A stretch of DNA of 39,440 nucleotides, taken from the NCBI GenBank assembly GCA_964411125.1, contig CAYPJU010000063.1:1-39440 (forward strand), in the 5' to 3' direction. The stretch comes from JBFIHF01 sp964411125 (lineage in GTDB: Bacteria > Myxococcota_A > Bradymonadia > Bradymonadales > Bradymonadaceae). Numbering within the stretch: position 1 is the stretch's first letter; each line of letters begins with the position of its first letter. The notes under the pieces are model-generated. The model saw only the letters and a list, made by a program, of their open reading frames with translations, did no database searches and had not been told where the DNA came from. A program made the translations under genes and the position numbers. This document shows positions 1 through 8,381 of the stretch, piece after piece.

Positions 1-232
1 CTCGCCCCCTCACAAAAGTCGGTGGCCGGCGATCGTCTGTCCGGCGCACATCTCTTCGATTGTACGGTAGAAAGTCGGTCCTCGCGAGGGAGCCGTGAAG
101 ACGCCAGCGAGCGCGCTCCCCGCCCGGGAGCGTTCGGATTGACGGCAGAGTCGGGCGGTGCCGGCTCGTTTACAATCGGGGCGTTCCGCACTACCGTCGC
201 CGAACATCCCAGCAGAGTTCGAGCGGAGAACC

Positions 233-523
233 ATGGCGGACGACAAGCGCAACTACTCGACGGAAGATTTCGATCTCGTCGATCTCTACATCACCTACAA
301 CCAGACGGAGGCGATGTTCATCAAGGAGATGCTGGACGAGAACGACATCGCGTGTTTCGTGCGCGACATGCACCCGGGCGGATTCCCGATGAACGTAGGG
401 ACGCACGGGCAGCATCGGATCGTGGTCGAAGATGATCGAGCTCGCGACGCCTACGACCTGATCCAGCAGGCGATCGCCGACGATGCGATCACCGACGAAG
501 GGAAGTTCATTTTCGAAGACTGA
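233..523 (+). CDS. DUF2007-type small putative signal-transducing protein
   Basis: A 96-residue cytoplasmic protein. The ATG at 233 is chosen because GGAG lies just upstream (225-228) and the residues before it in a longer reading are basic and unlike the family. The body (DLVDLYITYNQ, MLDENDIACFVRD, HRIVVEDDRA, then a helix with AYDLIQQA) matches the short ferredoxin-like DUF2007 domain, in which a strand that reads sequence changes between paralogues is followed by a helix. The molecular role of DUF2007 is not firmly established, although the family is described as putative signal transducing. It stands alone upstream of ssb with a hairpin directly after its stop. No signal peptide or membrane segment is seen. 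Family assignment is from recalled pattern only. Confidence 0.8.
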   Translation: MADDKRNYSTEDFDLVDLYITYNQTEAMFIKEMLDENDIACFVRDMHPGGFPMNVGTHGQHRIVVEDDRARDAYDLIQQAIADDAITDEGKFIFED

Positions 524-524
524 G

Positions 525-545
525 TGCGCCGGGCCGCTCGGCGCA
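525..545 (+). terminator. hairpin after the DUF2007 gene
   Basis: A perfect 7-bp inverted repeat (TGCGCCG / CGGCGCA) with a 7-base loop begins two bases after the stop codon. A T5 run follows only about 25 bases later, so this is a hairpin in a terminator position, not a classic intrinsic terminator. Confidence 0.4.
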
Positions 546-662
546 AGGACTTGCGGCCCGCTCCCAACTTTTTCTGCAACGGAAGCGGTCCGCTGCCGAT
601 AACGTGTCGATCGCAGTGAAGCGATCCACGAACTTCGGCGACGAGACGACGAGGAGACAACG

Positions 663-1145
663 ATGAGTGTGAACAAGGTGATTTTGGTCGGAAACCTCGG
701 CAGCGATCCGGAGCTGCGCTACACCCAGGGCGGCCAGGCGGTGGCGAACTTCAACATCGCCACCAACGAGCGTTGGACCGACAAAGGGGGAGAGACGCAA
801 GAGCGCACCGAGTGGCACAAGATCGTCGTGTGGGGGCGGCAGGCCGAAAACTGCGAGAAGTACCTGAGCAAGGGTCGACAGGTGTACATCGAGGGGCGGC
901 TGCAGACGCGCGACTGGGAAGACCGCGATGGCAACAAGCGGTACACGACCGAGATCGTGGCGCAGAACGTCCAGTTCCTGTCGGGCGGAGGCCCTTCGGC
1001 CGGCGCCGGTTCGAGCTGGGGTGGCGGCAGCAGCAGCAGCAGCAGCAGCGGCGGAGGCTCGCAGTCTCGGGACAATCGCGACGACGATCCGGGGCCCGAG
1101 GCGAGCTTCGATCAGTCGTTCAACGACGACGACATCCCCTTCTGA
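663..1145 (+). CDS. ssb: single-stranded DNA-binding protein SSB
   Basis: A 160-residue bacterial SSB that coats single-stranded DNA during replication, repair and recombination and recruits partners through its C-terminal tip. The OB fold occupies residues 1-112: it opens with MSVNKVILVGNLGSDPELRY and contains TEWHKIVVWG and YIEGRLQTR. A Gly/Ser linker follows (about 115-135), including seven serines coded by (AGC)7. The acidic tip ends in DDDIPF, the canonical partner-binding peptide. The start has a strong AGGAGA Shine-Dalgarno at 652-657. The gene is monocistronic or leads into the downstream secreted-protein gene. Length is normal for the family. Confidence 0.97.
   Translation: MSVNKVILVGNLGSDPELRYTQGGQAVANFNIATNERWTDKGGETQERTEWHKIVVWGRQAENCEKYLSKGRQVYIEGRLQTRDWEDRDGNKRYTTEIVAQNVQFLSGGGPSAGAGSSWGGGSSSSSSSGGGSQSRDNRDDDPGPEASFDQSFNDDDIPF
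1029..1049 (+). repeat. (AGC)7 trinucleotide microsatellite in ssb
   Basis: Seven perfect AGC triplets code for seven consecutive Ser residues in the flexible SSB linker. Slippage in whole units would keep the frame and only alter linker length. Confidence 0.9.
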
Positions 1146-1174
1146 ACCGAAGCCGCCATGACCGCGCAACCGCC

Positions 1175-2392
1175 GTGTTGAGGACCTGGATACCGATCCT
1201 GCTGGCGACCGTCTGCTCGGTCGTGGCGGTCCCCGCCGCGGCACAGTCGTCGACCGACGTCCCCACGATCCGCGAGCTGGAAGCGGGGAACGAACCGGCT
1301 CGAGCCCCCCTCGTCATCACATCGCCCGTCGCGGGCGCGGAGGTCGCCCCACCGTTCACGGTCGAGGGGACGGGGCCACCAGGGGCGCGTCTGGAACTGT
1401 GGCTCGGGGGAGCGCTGGCGCGCGTCTTTCGAACGGACTCCGACGGCAACTTCACCACCGCGGTGAGTGACGCGCCGAGCGGTGGGGGACCGATCGCAGT
1501 CCATCAGATCGGGGAGCGAGAGCGGCGGATCCAGTCGGCGAGCGTCGATGTGCTGTGGAGCAGCGCGAAGCGGGCTCGTAGCGCGCCGGTGGGGGCGGAG
1601 CCCGACCGGACCGTGCCAGCGCCCGACTCCGCCCCGGTACCGACGGAGGGAGCAGCTTCGGTCGCCGAGGACGAGATGCCCCGCACGCCGGAGCTGGATC
1701 CCGACACGCTCGAGAGTGCGCCGGCCCCTCCCCCCGTCGACCAGGTGTTGCGCCCGGCCGGCTCCCCCGAAGAGGTCGCGGAGAGTTCGACGCCGGAGAG
1801 CAGAGAAGAGAGGGAGGTCGCCGAGGAAGAAGAGGAGCGTCGTCCATCGGCAGGCGCCGTCACGACCAACGTCTACACCCCCACGAACAGCTTCCCGCGG
1901 CCGCTGCGCCTGGGCCTTCAATTTCTGGCAGGCGGGGTCGGACTGTACGCAGGCGCTACCGCCGGAGCACTTCTGGGCGCCGGGGTCGGCCTCCTCGCCA
2001 GTGGAGGGGGTTCGAACGAACCCGTCTTCGTCGCGACGACGGTGATCGGCGGGTTCGCGGGCGGACTGGCCGGGACGGCCACGGGGGTCTGGGTGACGGG
2101 GCAGATCATCGGGGCGGACGGAAAGTTTCTCCCCACCCTTCTCGGCACTCTGATCGGCGGGGTGGCGGGCGGTCTGATCGGCGGAACGATAATCGTCCTC
2201 GCACCGGACGCGAGCCCCGCCATCGGAGCCGTGGTCCTTGGGTCGCTCTCGTTGGGTGGGGTGATCGGCTACGAGCTGTCGACTTCGGGGCCCCTACCTT
2301 CGGCGGCCTCCGGTAGGCCGAGCGGCTCTCTTCGGCTGGCGCCGTCGTTCGGTTCCGACCATGCGGGGATGACGCTTCGGGCGACCTTCTGA
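1175..2392 (+). CDS. secreted Ig-like and glycine-zipper membrane protein, unknown function
   Basis: About 405 residues from a GTG start at 1175 (TTG at 1178 is an alternative). No strong ribosome site is visible. The start is placed there because it begins a good signal peptide (LLATVCSVVAV, cleavage after PAAA). Residues about 45-125 resemble a bacterial Ig-like domain of the 'ITSPVAGAEVAPPFTVEGTG' type. Then comes a long Pro/Glu/Arg-rich linker (about 130-235), then repeated Gly-rich hydrophobic segments (about 245-365: GATAGALLGAGVG, GGFAGGLAGTATG, GGVAGGLIGG) of glycine-zipper character. The last residue is Phe. I infer an envelope protein inserting through the glycine-rich half. The first half may contact sugars or peptidoglycan, but that is a guess. 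It lies 29 bases after ssb with no functional link evident. Confidence 0.7.
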   Translation: MLRTWIPILLATVCSVVAVPAAAQSSTDVPTIRELEAGNEPARAPLVITSPVAGAEVAPPFTVEGTGPPGARLELWLGGALARVFRTDSDGNFTTAVSDAPSGGGPIAVHQIGERERRIQSASVDVLWSSAKRARSAPVGAEPDRTVPAPDSAPVPTEGAASVAEDEMPRTPELDPDTLESAPAPPPVDQVLRPAGSPEEVAESSTPESREEREVAEEEEERRPSAGAVTTNVYTPTNSFPRPLRLGLQFLAGGVGLYAGATAGALLGAGVGLLASGGGSNEPVFVATTVIGGFAGGLAGTATGVWVTGQIIGADGKFLPTLLGTLIGGVAGGLIGGTIIVLAPDASPAIGAVVLGSLSLGGVIGYELSTSGPLPSAASGRPSGSLRLAPSFGSDHAGMTLRATF

Positions 2393-2418
2393 GGGGTCCC
2401 GCGCGAAGCGAGCGGGGT

Positions 2419-2464
2419 CGGAGCGCCGCCGCACGAAAAGGCGGCCTCGGAGCGCCGCCCCACG
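2419..2464 (+). repeat. two-copy 18-bp direct repeat
   Basis: TCGGAGCGCCGCCGCACG at 2419-2436 recurs at 2447-2464 with one mismatch. Between and across the copies GCCGCC (2425-2430) can pair with GGCGGC (2440-2445). It lies in the 249-base gap between the glycine-zipper gene and the surface-protein operon. The remainder of this gap (to 2641) shows no ORF I would support. It may hold the operon promoter (TTGAAC at 2537-2542, 17 bases, TAGCAA at 2560-2565), but the match is weak. Confidence 0.6.
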
Positions 2465-2641
2465 CGATTTTGGAGGCCCGATCTCGATTGCGCAGAAGGG
2501 GCAGCGGATCGTCATGGAACCGTCATGTGTGAGCGGTTGAACGGCATGATGGGTTGTGTTAGCAATTGCGCCCGTCAGAAAGCCACGGAATCACACCCCC
2601 GGGGTCGCTCAGAGACTGCCCCCGAAGCGCCGAGAAATACG

Positions 2642-3616
2642 ATGAAATACACGAAACGAATCGCACTCTCGCTGGCAGTGTTCGCGCTCGCCTGCGGTCC
2701 CACCGAAGACCCGAGCAAGAACAACGGGACGAGCAGCAACAACGGAGGGACGAACAACGGAACGACCGCTCCCAACAACGGCACGACCGCTCCGAACAAC
2801 GGGACGACGGCGCCGAACAACGGGACGACCACGGCACCGAACAATGGCACGACCACGGCGCCGAACAACGGCACGACCGACCCGAACAACGGGACGGTGC
2901 CGTTCACGTGCGAGCTGGACCCCGACTTCTACGGGCAGATCAACAACTCGGGCGTGGAGCACGGGGGCGGCGCGCCGACGATGGACGCGCTGACGACGGA
3001 CGCCGGGATCCAGGCGGCACTCGCGGCGTTCACCGCGATGGAGGACATGACGCAGACGGTCGACCTGCAGATTTCGGGTGCGACGGTGACGGCGGTCGGC
3101 GACTTCGGCGCCGACACCTCGAACTTCTGGATCCAGGACGCCAACGGGGCGATGCAGGTCTTCCTCGGGTTCGACAACCCGACGTCGGAGCCGGTCGCTG
3201 TGGGCGACAAGATCAGCTTCAAGATCACCGAGATGGGGAACTTCAGCGGTCATCCGCAGATTCAGGCCCTCACGGACCTCTCGATCGACGAGACGGGGAC
3301 GGCGGTTCCGTACCTCGAGCGCACCGGGGTGGCGTTCGAAGAGTCGGACTACAACAAGATCGTGCGCGTTTCGGGCACGGTCGTGGGCGGCGGCGAAGCG
3401 TGTGGCGGTTCCAGCAAGTGCTGGCAGATCGACACGGGCAACGGCAACATGGTCGAGCTTCGGACGCGCTCGGAGTTCGTGGAGATCGGTGGATGCCTGA
3501 CGAACTACGTCGGGCCGCTCGGGAGCTTCCCGGGGCCGTACAACGACACCGACGCCCCCGTGAAATGGCAGCTCAACGCCGCCACGTTCGACTGGTTCTA
3601 CGTCAACAACCCCTGA
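2642..3616 (+). CDS. surface lipoprotein with NNGT repeat stalk and tandem OB folds
   Basis: A 324-residue lipoprotein and the first gene of the surface operon. The ATG at 2642 starts a lipoprotein signal with lipobox ALAC (Cys18). Residues 27-85 are an Asn-Asn-Gly-Thr-Thr-Ala-Pro repeat, a flexible low-complexity stalk. The rest resembles two OB-fold units of the YhcR-nuclease-associated kind. The first (about 125-225) has FWIQDANGAMQVF, then VGDKISFKITE and HPQIQ, the usual 'strand-QD-G-V / GD-V' signature. The second (about 225-324) has KIVRVSGTVVGGG and CWQIDTGNG with paired cysteines. No catalytic residues are seen. I infer a surface binding subunit, possibly for nucleic acid. The OB assignment is by motif pattern, not search. 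Confidence 0.75.
   Translation: MKYTKRIALSLAVFALACGPTEDPSKNNGTSSNNGGTNNGTTAPNNGTTAPNNGTTAPNNGTTTAPNNGTTTAPNNGTTDPNNGTVPFTCELDPDFYGQINNSGVEHGGGAPTMDALTTDAGIQAALAAFTAMEDMTQTVDLQISGATVTAVGDFGADTSNFWIQDANGAMQVFLGFDNPTSEPVAVGDKISFKITEMGNFSGHPQIQALTDLSIDETGTAVPYLERTGVAFEESDYNKIVRVSGTVVGGGEACGGSSKCWQIDTGNGNMVELRTRSEFVEIGGCLTNYVGPLGSFPGPYNDTDAPVKWQLNAATFDWFYVNNP
2720..2898 (+). repeat. in-frame 21/24-base tandem repeat coding NNGTTAP units
   Basis: Repeated units of AACAACGG-ACGACCGC-CCG type code for NNGT followed by TAP, TTAP or DP. Unit length is always a multiple of three, so copy number can change without breaking the lipoprotein frame. Confidence 0.85.
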
Positions 3617-3637
3617 GGGGCCGTGCCGGCTCAATCC

Positions 3638-4546
3638 ATGAAACTCATCGCGAAGCTGTTCGGCCTCGCAGCGCTGGCGACCGTGTCGCTGGGCTGCCCG
3701 GCCGGCGACGAGCCCACCGAGGATCTCTCGGATCGTTACGGCGTCGAATCGACGACGTTCACCGAGGAGCCGGTCGCTTTCACGAGCACGCCGTACGACT
3801 TCGAAGGTCCCGACACGATCGAGCAGCTGCTCGACACGATCGGCAGCGGCAACACCTGGTACGGCGTCTCGAGTGAGAGCGACTACCCGGTGGACGGTCC
3901 CTGTGACCCGTTCGGGGCAGAGGTCGAAGAGGTCCCCGAGTACCCGATGCAGATCGAGGGGATCGTCACCCTTCATCCCCGTTACTTCTTCAAGCCGGCG
4001 CACTGCGCGAGCGACGAGCGGTATTACGGGTCTTACTTCGTCCAGGATTCTACGGGTGGCGTGATGGTGCTGCGCGATTCGCGCATCGCGCCGTTCACGT
4101 TCGGCGATCGGATCCGGATGACGGTTCATGGTGCGACGAAGTTCTTCGACACCCGGGCGGTGAACATCGCGACGGACGTCGAGGTGCTCAGCAGCGGCAA
4201 CGAGATCTACTACGAAGAGCCCGACGACAGCGGACTTCTCGGTCTGAACGACATCGGCAAGGTGATGCGGATTCGCGGCGAAGTGGTCGTCCCGCCCACC
4301 AACTTCAACTTCAATCAGATGTGCCTCATCCCCGAGGGAGGAGACCCCGAGAAGTGCGATCCGCGCTGTGTCGGGGAGCCGCAGTGTCGCGGCAAGATCC
4401 TCGTCTCGGTCGACCGCGAGATCGGTCAGCGAAACCCGGCGCCTATCGAGAAAGGCGACGTCCTGGAAGTCACCGGCCCCGTCATCAATAGCTTCGGTCT
4501 GCAAGTCTTGGTTATGCGGATCGGACAGATCACTTTCGTCGAGTAA
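3638..4546 (+). CDS. lipoprotein with tandem OB folds
   Basis: A 302-residue lipoprotein, 21 bases after the preceding gene. The ATG at 3638 is preferred over GTG 3623 because it directly starts the lipoprotein signal, with lipobox SLGC (Cys20). After a linker, residues about 104-195 carry an OB-fold pattern of the YhcR-like type: MQIEGIVT, then SYFVQDSTGGVMVL, then FGDRIRMTVHG. A second unit at about 205-302 has GKVMRIRGEVVVPP and KGDVLEVTGPV, with a Cys-rich insertion (CLIPEGGDPEKCDPRC) that may be disulfide bonded. It has the same domain architecture as its upstream neighbour but low identity, so it is an old duplication or a partner subunit. No enzyme motif is seen. It is probably anchored to the outer membrane. 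Confidence 0.72.
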   Translation: MKLIAKLFGLAALATVSLGCPAGDEPTEDLSDRYGVESTTFTEEPVAFTSTPYDFEGPDTIEQLLDTIGSGNTWYGVSSESDYPVDGPCDPFGAEVEEVPEYPMQIEGIVTLHPRYFFKPAHCASDERYYGSYFVQDSTGGVMVLRDSRIAPFTFGDRIRMTVHGATKFFDTRAVNIATDVEVLSSGNEIYYEEPDDSGLLGLNDIGKVMRIRGEVVVPPTNFNFNQMCLIPEGGDPEKCDPRCVGEPQCRGKILVSVDREIGQRNPAPIEKGDVLEVTGPVINSFGLQVLVMRIGQITFVE

Positions 4547-4552
4547 ATTTCG

Positions 4553-6370
4553 ATGACCATTCGAACAATGCGCAACGCGATCCTCGCCACGATGGCGGGA
4601 TCGGTCTTCTACGCCAGCCCGGTCCTCGCTCAGGAGGACGCGCCGGTCCCCGAAGACCCGATCTCCGCGGAGGGGAGCAACGCCGAGGAGCCGATCCCGC
4701 GGCCCGAGCCCTTCGGGGACGACGATGCGCCGATTGGCAAGGTCGAGGCCGTGGAAGCTCCGACGGCCCAGAAATCGCCGCCGACCCAGCCGACCCCTCC
4801 CGAAGAGAAGGAAGGGGACGAGACGGTCGAGTTGTCTGCCGAAGAGAAGGCGATGGCGGACGAGGTCGCCGATTCGAGGCTGCGCACCGCCTTCGAGCTC
4901 CGCTCGGAAGGAGCGGCGGCGAACAACCTCGACATGCGGGATCTGAACAACGACACGTTCATCGACATCTACGACACCGATGACCGGGCGACGATCCTCT
5001 TCACGCGGATCGGCGCGGCGGTAGCCTACGACGTGCTCGACGACACGACGTTCACGCTCGGCGCCTCGCACACGGGCGCCTGGGGTGGAGACAGCCTCGG
5101 CGCGGCGAACGCGTTCGGCGGCATCTTCTACCTCAACGCACTGAACATCGACTGGCGGCCGATCGAATCGGACTCGTTTGGTCTGGGGGTCACGATCGGT
5201 CGGCAGCCGTTCGAGATCGGCGGCGCCCGCTACGACTACTTCCTCGACGACGTGATCGACGGCGTCGTGCTCACGACCGACTTCGGGATCGGCGGCAAGC
5301 TCCGCCTGGTCCCGATCGACGTCTACGCCTTGCAACGCCCCGACGACGTCAGCATCGGCGCAGCCCTGGGCTACGCCGGTCCCGACCAGCGCTATCCCAC
5401 GGTCGGCTTCGACGGCGACACGAACACGATCCGCTTCGGCGGGGTGTACGAGAACACCGAGATCGTCGACGGCCTCGGCATCCGGCTCTTCGGGTTCTAC
5501 GCCGACATCGGCGCGGGCCCGGCTCCCCACACCGGCGCGGACCGCGCGTTCTACGGGGCGCACGGCAACTTCGCGGACAACGACTTCAACTGGATGGGTG
5601 GAGCGCGCGTCGGTTACGACCTCGACACGGACGTGTTCGACCTCGGGATCTACGGGGAATTTGCCCGCTCGGGAGGCATCGACCGCAAGGCGACGCAGAT
5701 CGGCGTCCGGGACGTCACCGCGAACGGCAACGCCTTCGGGGGCGCGCTCGAACCGCGCGTCGACCTCGGCGACATCGATCTGCGCGCGATCGGACAGTTC
5801 TTCTACGCCGACGGCGGCAGCTATACCGGTGAAGAGGGCCTCCTCTTCAACTACGGCTTCGTCGGGATGAAGGGAGCCCAGGTGGGCGGCCTGAACATGA
5901 GCCGTTTCGCCGGCTGGCATCCTTCGGCCTACGTCGGGACCCGCGGCGTGTACCACACCCCGCAGGACACCTCGCGCAAGGCGGGGACGATGCTCATCCA
6001 CGGCGGGATCGGCGCGGAGTTCGTCGACCTGGTCGAGCTCGACCTCGATGCCTACCTGATGCGCGACACGTCGACGTCGAACCTCGACAATTTCGACGAC
6101 CTGGGGGACATCGCCGACGAGCTTCCGTTCGGGTACACCGAGGCGGACCTCATCCCGCAGGAACGTCTGGGACGTCCGCTCGGGGTGGAGCTCAACGCTC
6201 GCCTCGGCCTGAATCCCTCCGAAGCGCTGTCGCTCTACACGATGGGCGGCGTCTTCCTCCCGGGTAGCTTCTACGAGATCGAGATTCCCCGAACCGGCGG
6301 CACCGCGCTCGGCGCAGAAGACCCCAGGACGTTCTGGGCGATTCTCGGCGGAGCGGCGCTGACATTCTGA
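4553..6370 (+). CDS. outer-membrane beta-barrel protein, porin or alginate-export-like
   Basis: A 605-residue protein with a signal peptide (cleavage near SPVLA-Q) and a Pro/Glu-rich periplasmic segment (about 27-100). A long run of alternating aromatic and charged strands follows and ends in AALTF, with the C-terminal Phe expected by the barrel assembly machinery. Strand pairs such as LGVTIGRQPFEIGG and DYFLDDVIDGVVLTTDFG resemble porin and alginate-export type barrels, where a GRQ-x-F strand and an inner Asp/Arg channel are common. It starts six bases after the OB-fold lipoprotein and its stop overlaps the next start (TGATG), so it is co-translated with surface lipoproteins. It could export or import their product or anchor them. 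Substrate is unknown. Confidence 0.75.
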   Translation: MTIRTMRNAILATMAGSVFYASPVLAQEDAPVPEDPISAEGSNAEEPIPRPEPFGDDDAPIGKVEAVEAPTAQKSPPTQPTPPEEKEGDETVELSAEEKAMADEVADSRLRTAFELRSEGAAANNLDMRDLNNDTFIDIYDTDDRATILFTRIGAAVAYDVLDDTTFTLGASHTGAWGGDSLGAANAFGGIFYLNALNIDWRPIESDSFGLGVTIGRQPFEIGGARYDYFLDDVIDGVVLTTDFGIGGKLRLVPIDVYALQRPDDVSIGAALGYAGPDQRYPTVGFDGDTNTIRFGGVYENTEIVDGLGIRLFGFYADIGAGPAPHTGADRAFYGAHGNFADNDFNWMGGARVGYDLDTDVFDLGIYGEFARSGGIDRKATQIGVRDVTANGNAFGGALEPRVDLGDIDLRAIGQFFYADGGSYTGEEGLLFNYGFVGMKGAQVGGLNMSRFAGWHPSAYVGTRGVYHTPQDTSRKAGTMLIHGGIGAEFVDLVELDLDAYLMRDTSTSNLDNFDDLGDIADELPFGYTEADLIPQERLGRPLGVELNARLGLNPSEALSLYTMGGVFLPGSFYEIEIPRTGGTALGAEDPRTFWAILGGAALTF

Positions 6371-7071
6371 TGAGAAGACTTCTCACCATCGGCGCGGCGC
6401 TGACCGCTCTCTCGGCCTGCAGCAACCCCGACCCCGGCACCGGTGACGTCACGCCACTGTACCGCAACGTCGTCGACGGCGAGCCGTCGTCGGGGGAGCG
6501 AGGCAGCATGATGATCAACGAGGTGCACTGGGCGGGGAGCGTCTCGGACGAGGGCGTGTACGATGCCGACGACATCTTCATCGAACTGATGAACAAGCAC
6601 CCGCGCCCGATCAACGTGTCGGGGTGGCGGATCGAGGTCGACGGGGACTTCAACGCGGGCTACCGCATCCCCGCCGTCGACTACGCGATTCCGCCGAACG
6701 GCTACTTCGTCGTCGCGCGAAAGGACGACGGCGCCTTCGCCGAGATCGCCGACGTCTTCATCCCGAACCTCGAGCTCGGGAAGAAAGAGGTGAAGGTGGA
6801 GCTGCGCGACAACGACCGGCGCCTGATGGAAGACGCCGGCTCGACGGTCGAGCGGGTCTTCACGGGCGGCTACGACGGTGTGACGGCACGCTCGATGGAG
6901 CGCGGCCAGCTCATCTTCGGCAATCGTGGTTCGAACTCGCGCAACTGGCACGCCTATTCGGACGAGACCGGTCTGGTCGCCGAAGGATGGCGAGAGTACA
7001 CGCTCGCGAGTCCCGGCGCCGCCAACAGCCGCGACTACTCCGGCAACGCTTCCTCGGGGAACTTCGAATGA
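6370..7071 (+). CDS. lamin-tail-domain (LTD) lipoprotein
   Basis: A 233-residue lipoprotein with lipobox LSAC (Cys17). Residues about 47-215 form one lamin-tail domain, an Ig-like fold. They open with MMINEVHWAG, followed by DIFIELMNKHPRPINVSGW and IPPNGYFVVARKDD, which is the LTD hallmark 'INEV ... FIEL-N ... v-l-GW ... L-PG-y'. A second characteristic piece, ARSMERGQLIFGNRG, sits late in the domain and also occurs in the PLD-LTD protein of this operon. Bacterial LTDs are accessory domains of secreted nucleases and phosphatases and probably bind substrate or surface. The start overlaps the barrel stop by one base and the stop overlaps the next start (ATGA). Confidence 0.85.
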   Translation: MRRLLTIGAALTALSACSNPDPGTGDVTPLYRNVVDGEPSSGERGSMMINEVHWAGSVSDEGVYDADDIFIELMNKHPRPINVSGWRIEVDGDFNAGYRIPAVDYAIPPNGYFVVARKDDGAFAEIADVFIPNLELGKKEVKVELRDNDRRLMEDAGSTVERVFTGGYDGVTARSMERGQLIFGNRGSNSRNWHAYSDETGLVAEGWREYTLASPGAANSRDYSGNASSGNFE

Positions 7072-8381
7072 GACGACGAACGACCCTCATCGCCGCCCTC
7101 GGCTGCGCCCTCGCCGTCGCCTCGTGCGACACGAGCGAGCCAGAACCGGAGTACTTCACCACGGTCGAGTACTTCGTCGATTCCAACCAGAAGGCGGCGC
7201 TCGTCGCGGAGATCGCATCGGCGACGACACGGATCGACGCGGCGCTCACGACGCTGGAAGATACCGAGATCGCCAACGCGCTCGTCGCGGCGAAGAACCG
7301 CGGTGTGACGGTACGAGTCGCCGCGGACGAAGACTTCTCCGGGAGCTCCGGCATGGAGGCGCTCGAAGCGGCCGACATCCCGGTCACCTACGGCGACGGC
7401 TCGATGCTCTATCTGCCGGAGCCGACGATCGGTGGGATCATCGACGACTGCGGACAGACGGGGAACCTGGTGGTGTGCCCTCCCCTCGACGACCACGACA
7501 ACGTGCCGCTCGGCGCGATGTACCGCCCCGGCTCGTCGAACCTGCAGAGCCACAACTTCTTCATCATCGACAAGCGCACCGTCTGGACCTTCGTCCAGCC
7601 GTTCGACGGTTCGAGCGGGCCGAACTTCGGCTACCGCGCGGAGTCGGAACGGATGCGCGAAGTCTTCGTGCGCGAGTTCAACCAGCTCTTCAGCGGGGTC
7701 TTCGCTACGACGCTCGACGTCTACAACGGTCCGGTGAAGTCGATGCCGCAGAACAACCCCGACTTCAACGCGCAGAGCTATCTGACGGACAAGGGTGAGC
7801 TCGAGGTGCGGTTCAACCCGCAGGACCGGCTGACGAAGGTGATCATCGACGACACCTACCGCGCCGAGGCGGCGGTCTACATCGTCACCGACAACCTCGC
7901 CGAGGACTATCTGATCGACGCGCTTCGCTACAAAGCGACGGCGCGGCGTCCCGACTCGGACAGCCCCGCATTCGACGTGCGGATCATCGTGAACGACGCC
8001 GCTCAGTCGGACATCACGCGCGACGACCTCGAAGAGATCGGCAACGTGCGGTACGCGCCGGAAGGCATCGACCGGTTGCCGACGATCGCAATCTACGACG
8101 CCGTCGCGACCGAAGACGGCGATCAGAAACCGCGCCGCGTCCACGTCGCCTCGCAGCCGCTGTGGCGCTCGAGTCCGTTCGACATCTTGCGCCCGGGCGA
8201 CAACTCGTTCTGCCCGTCGAGCCTGACCGCGGACTGCATCGTCGTCCATCCAGCCGACTACTTCGTCGACGGCCACATGTGGAGCCTCGTCGAGTACCGG
8301 GGGCAGATCGGCGAGGTCGAGGACATCAACCGGATGAAACGCTGGTTCGACGATCTCTGGAGCCAATCGAGGGAGCCATGA
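7068..8381 (+). CDS. phospholipase-D-fold lipoprotein with degenerate active sites
   Basis: A 437-residue lipoprotein (lipobox VASC, Cys20) with a bilobed phospholipase D fold: YFVDSNQKAALVAEIASATTRI at the start of lobe one, then KNRGVTVRVAAD. The expected HxK(x4)D motif is damaged. It reads HNFFIID at His162, lacking the Lys present in the neighbouring paralogue (HNKFFIID). The second lobe at the equivalent place reads LPTIAIYD with neither His nor Lys. The fold therefore seems kept but phosphodiester hydrolysis by the usual His nucleophile is unlikely. It overlaps genes on both sides by four bases (ATGA), which implies tight co-expression with the intact PLD. It is probably a non-catalytic partner, or it uses other chemistry. 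No frameshift is present. Confidence 0.78.
   Translation: MRRRTTLIAALGCALAVASCDTSEPEPEYFTTVEYFVDSNQKAALVAEIASATTRIDAALTTLEDTEIANALVAAKNRGVTVRVAADEDFSGSSGMEALEAADIPVTYGDGSMLYLPEPTIGGIIDDCGQTGNLVVCPPLDDHDNVPLGAMYRPGSSNLQSHNFFIIDKRTVWTFVQPFDGSSGPNFGYRAESERMREVFVREFNQLFSGVFATTLDVYNGPVKSMPQNNPDFNAQSYLTDKGELEVRFNPQDRLTKVIIDDTYRAEAAVYIVTDNLAEDYLIDALRYKATARRPDSDSPAFDVRIIVNDAAQSDITRDDLEEIGNVRYAPEGIDRLPTIAIYDAVATEDGDQKPRRVHVASQPLWRSSPFDILRPGDNSFCPSSLTADCIVVHPADYFVDGHMWSLVEYRGQIGEVEDINRMKRWFDDLWSQSREP

Noticed and set aside
1..232. Possible partial gene at the left edge
   Set aside because: Frames here on either strand have no domain or start signal. TACAAT at 171-176 could be a -10 for the DUF2007 gene, but the only TTGACG lies 26 bases upstream, too far.
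2294..2515. Minus-strand ORF starting with a CPFC motif
   Set aside because: Only a single CxxC, no ribosome site, and an Arg-rich tail overlapping the end of the glycine-zipper gene.
2609..6001. Very long open frame on the minus strand (over 1100 codons)
   Set aside because: It is antisense to three well-supported lipoprotein and barrel genes. Its product is Arg/Val/Asp-rich with no domain, as expected from GC-biased third positions.
7035..8366. Long minus-strand frame opposite the degenerate PLD gene
   Set aside because: Shadow of the forward gene; composition is unlike a real protein and the forward frame has lipobox and PLD features.
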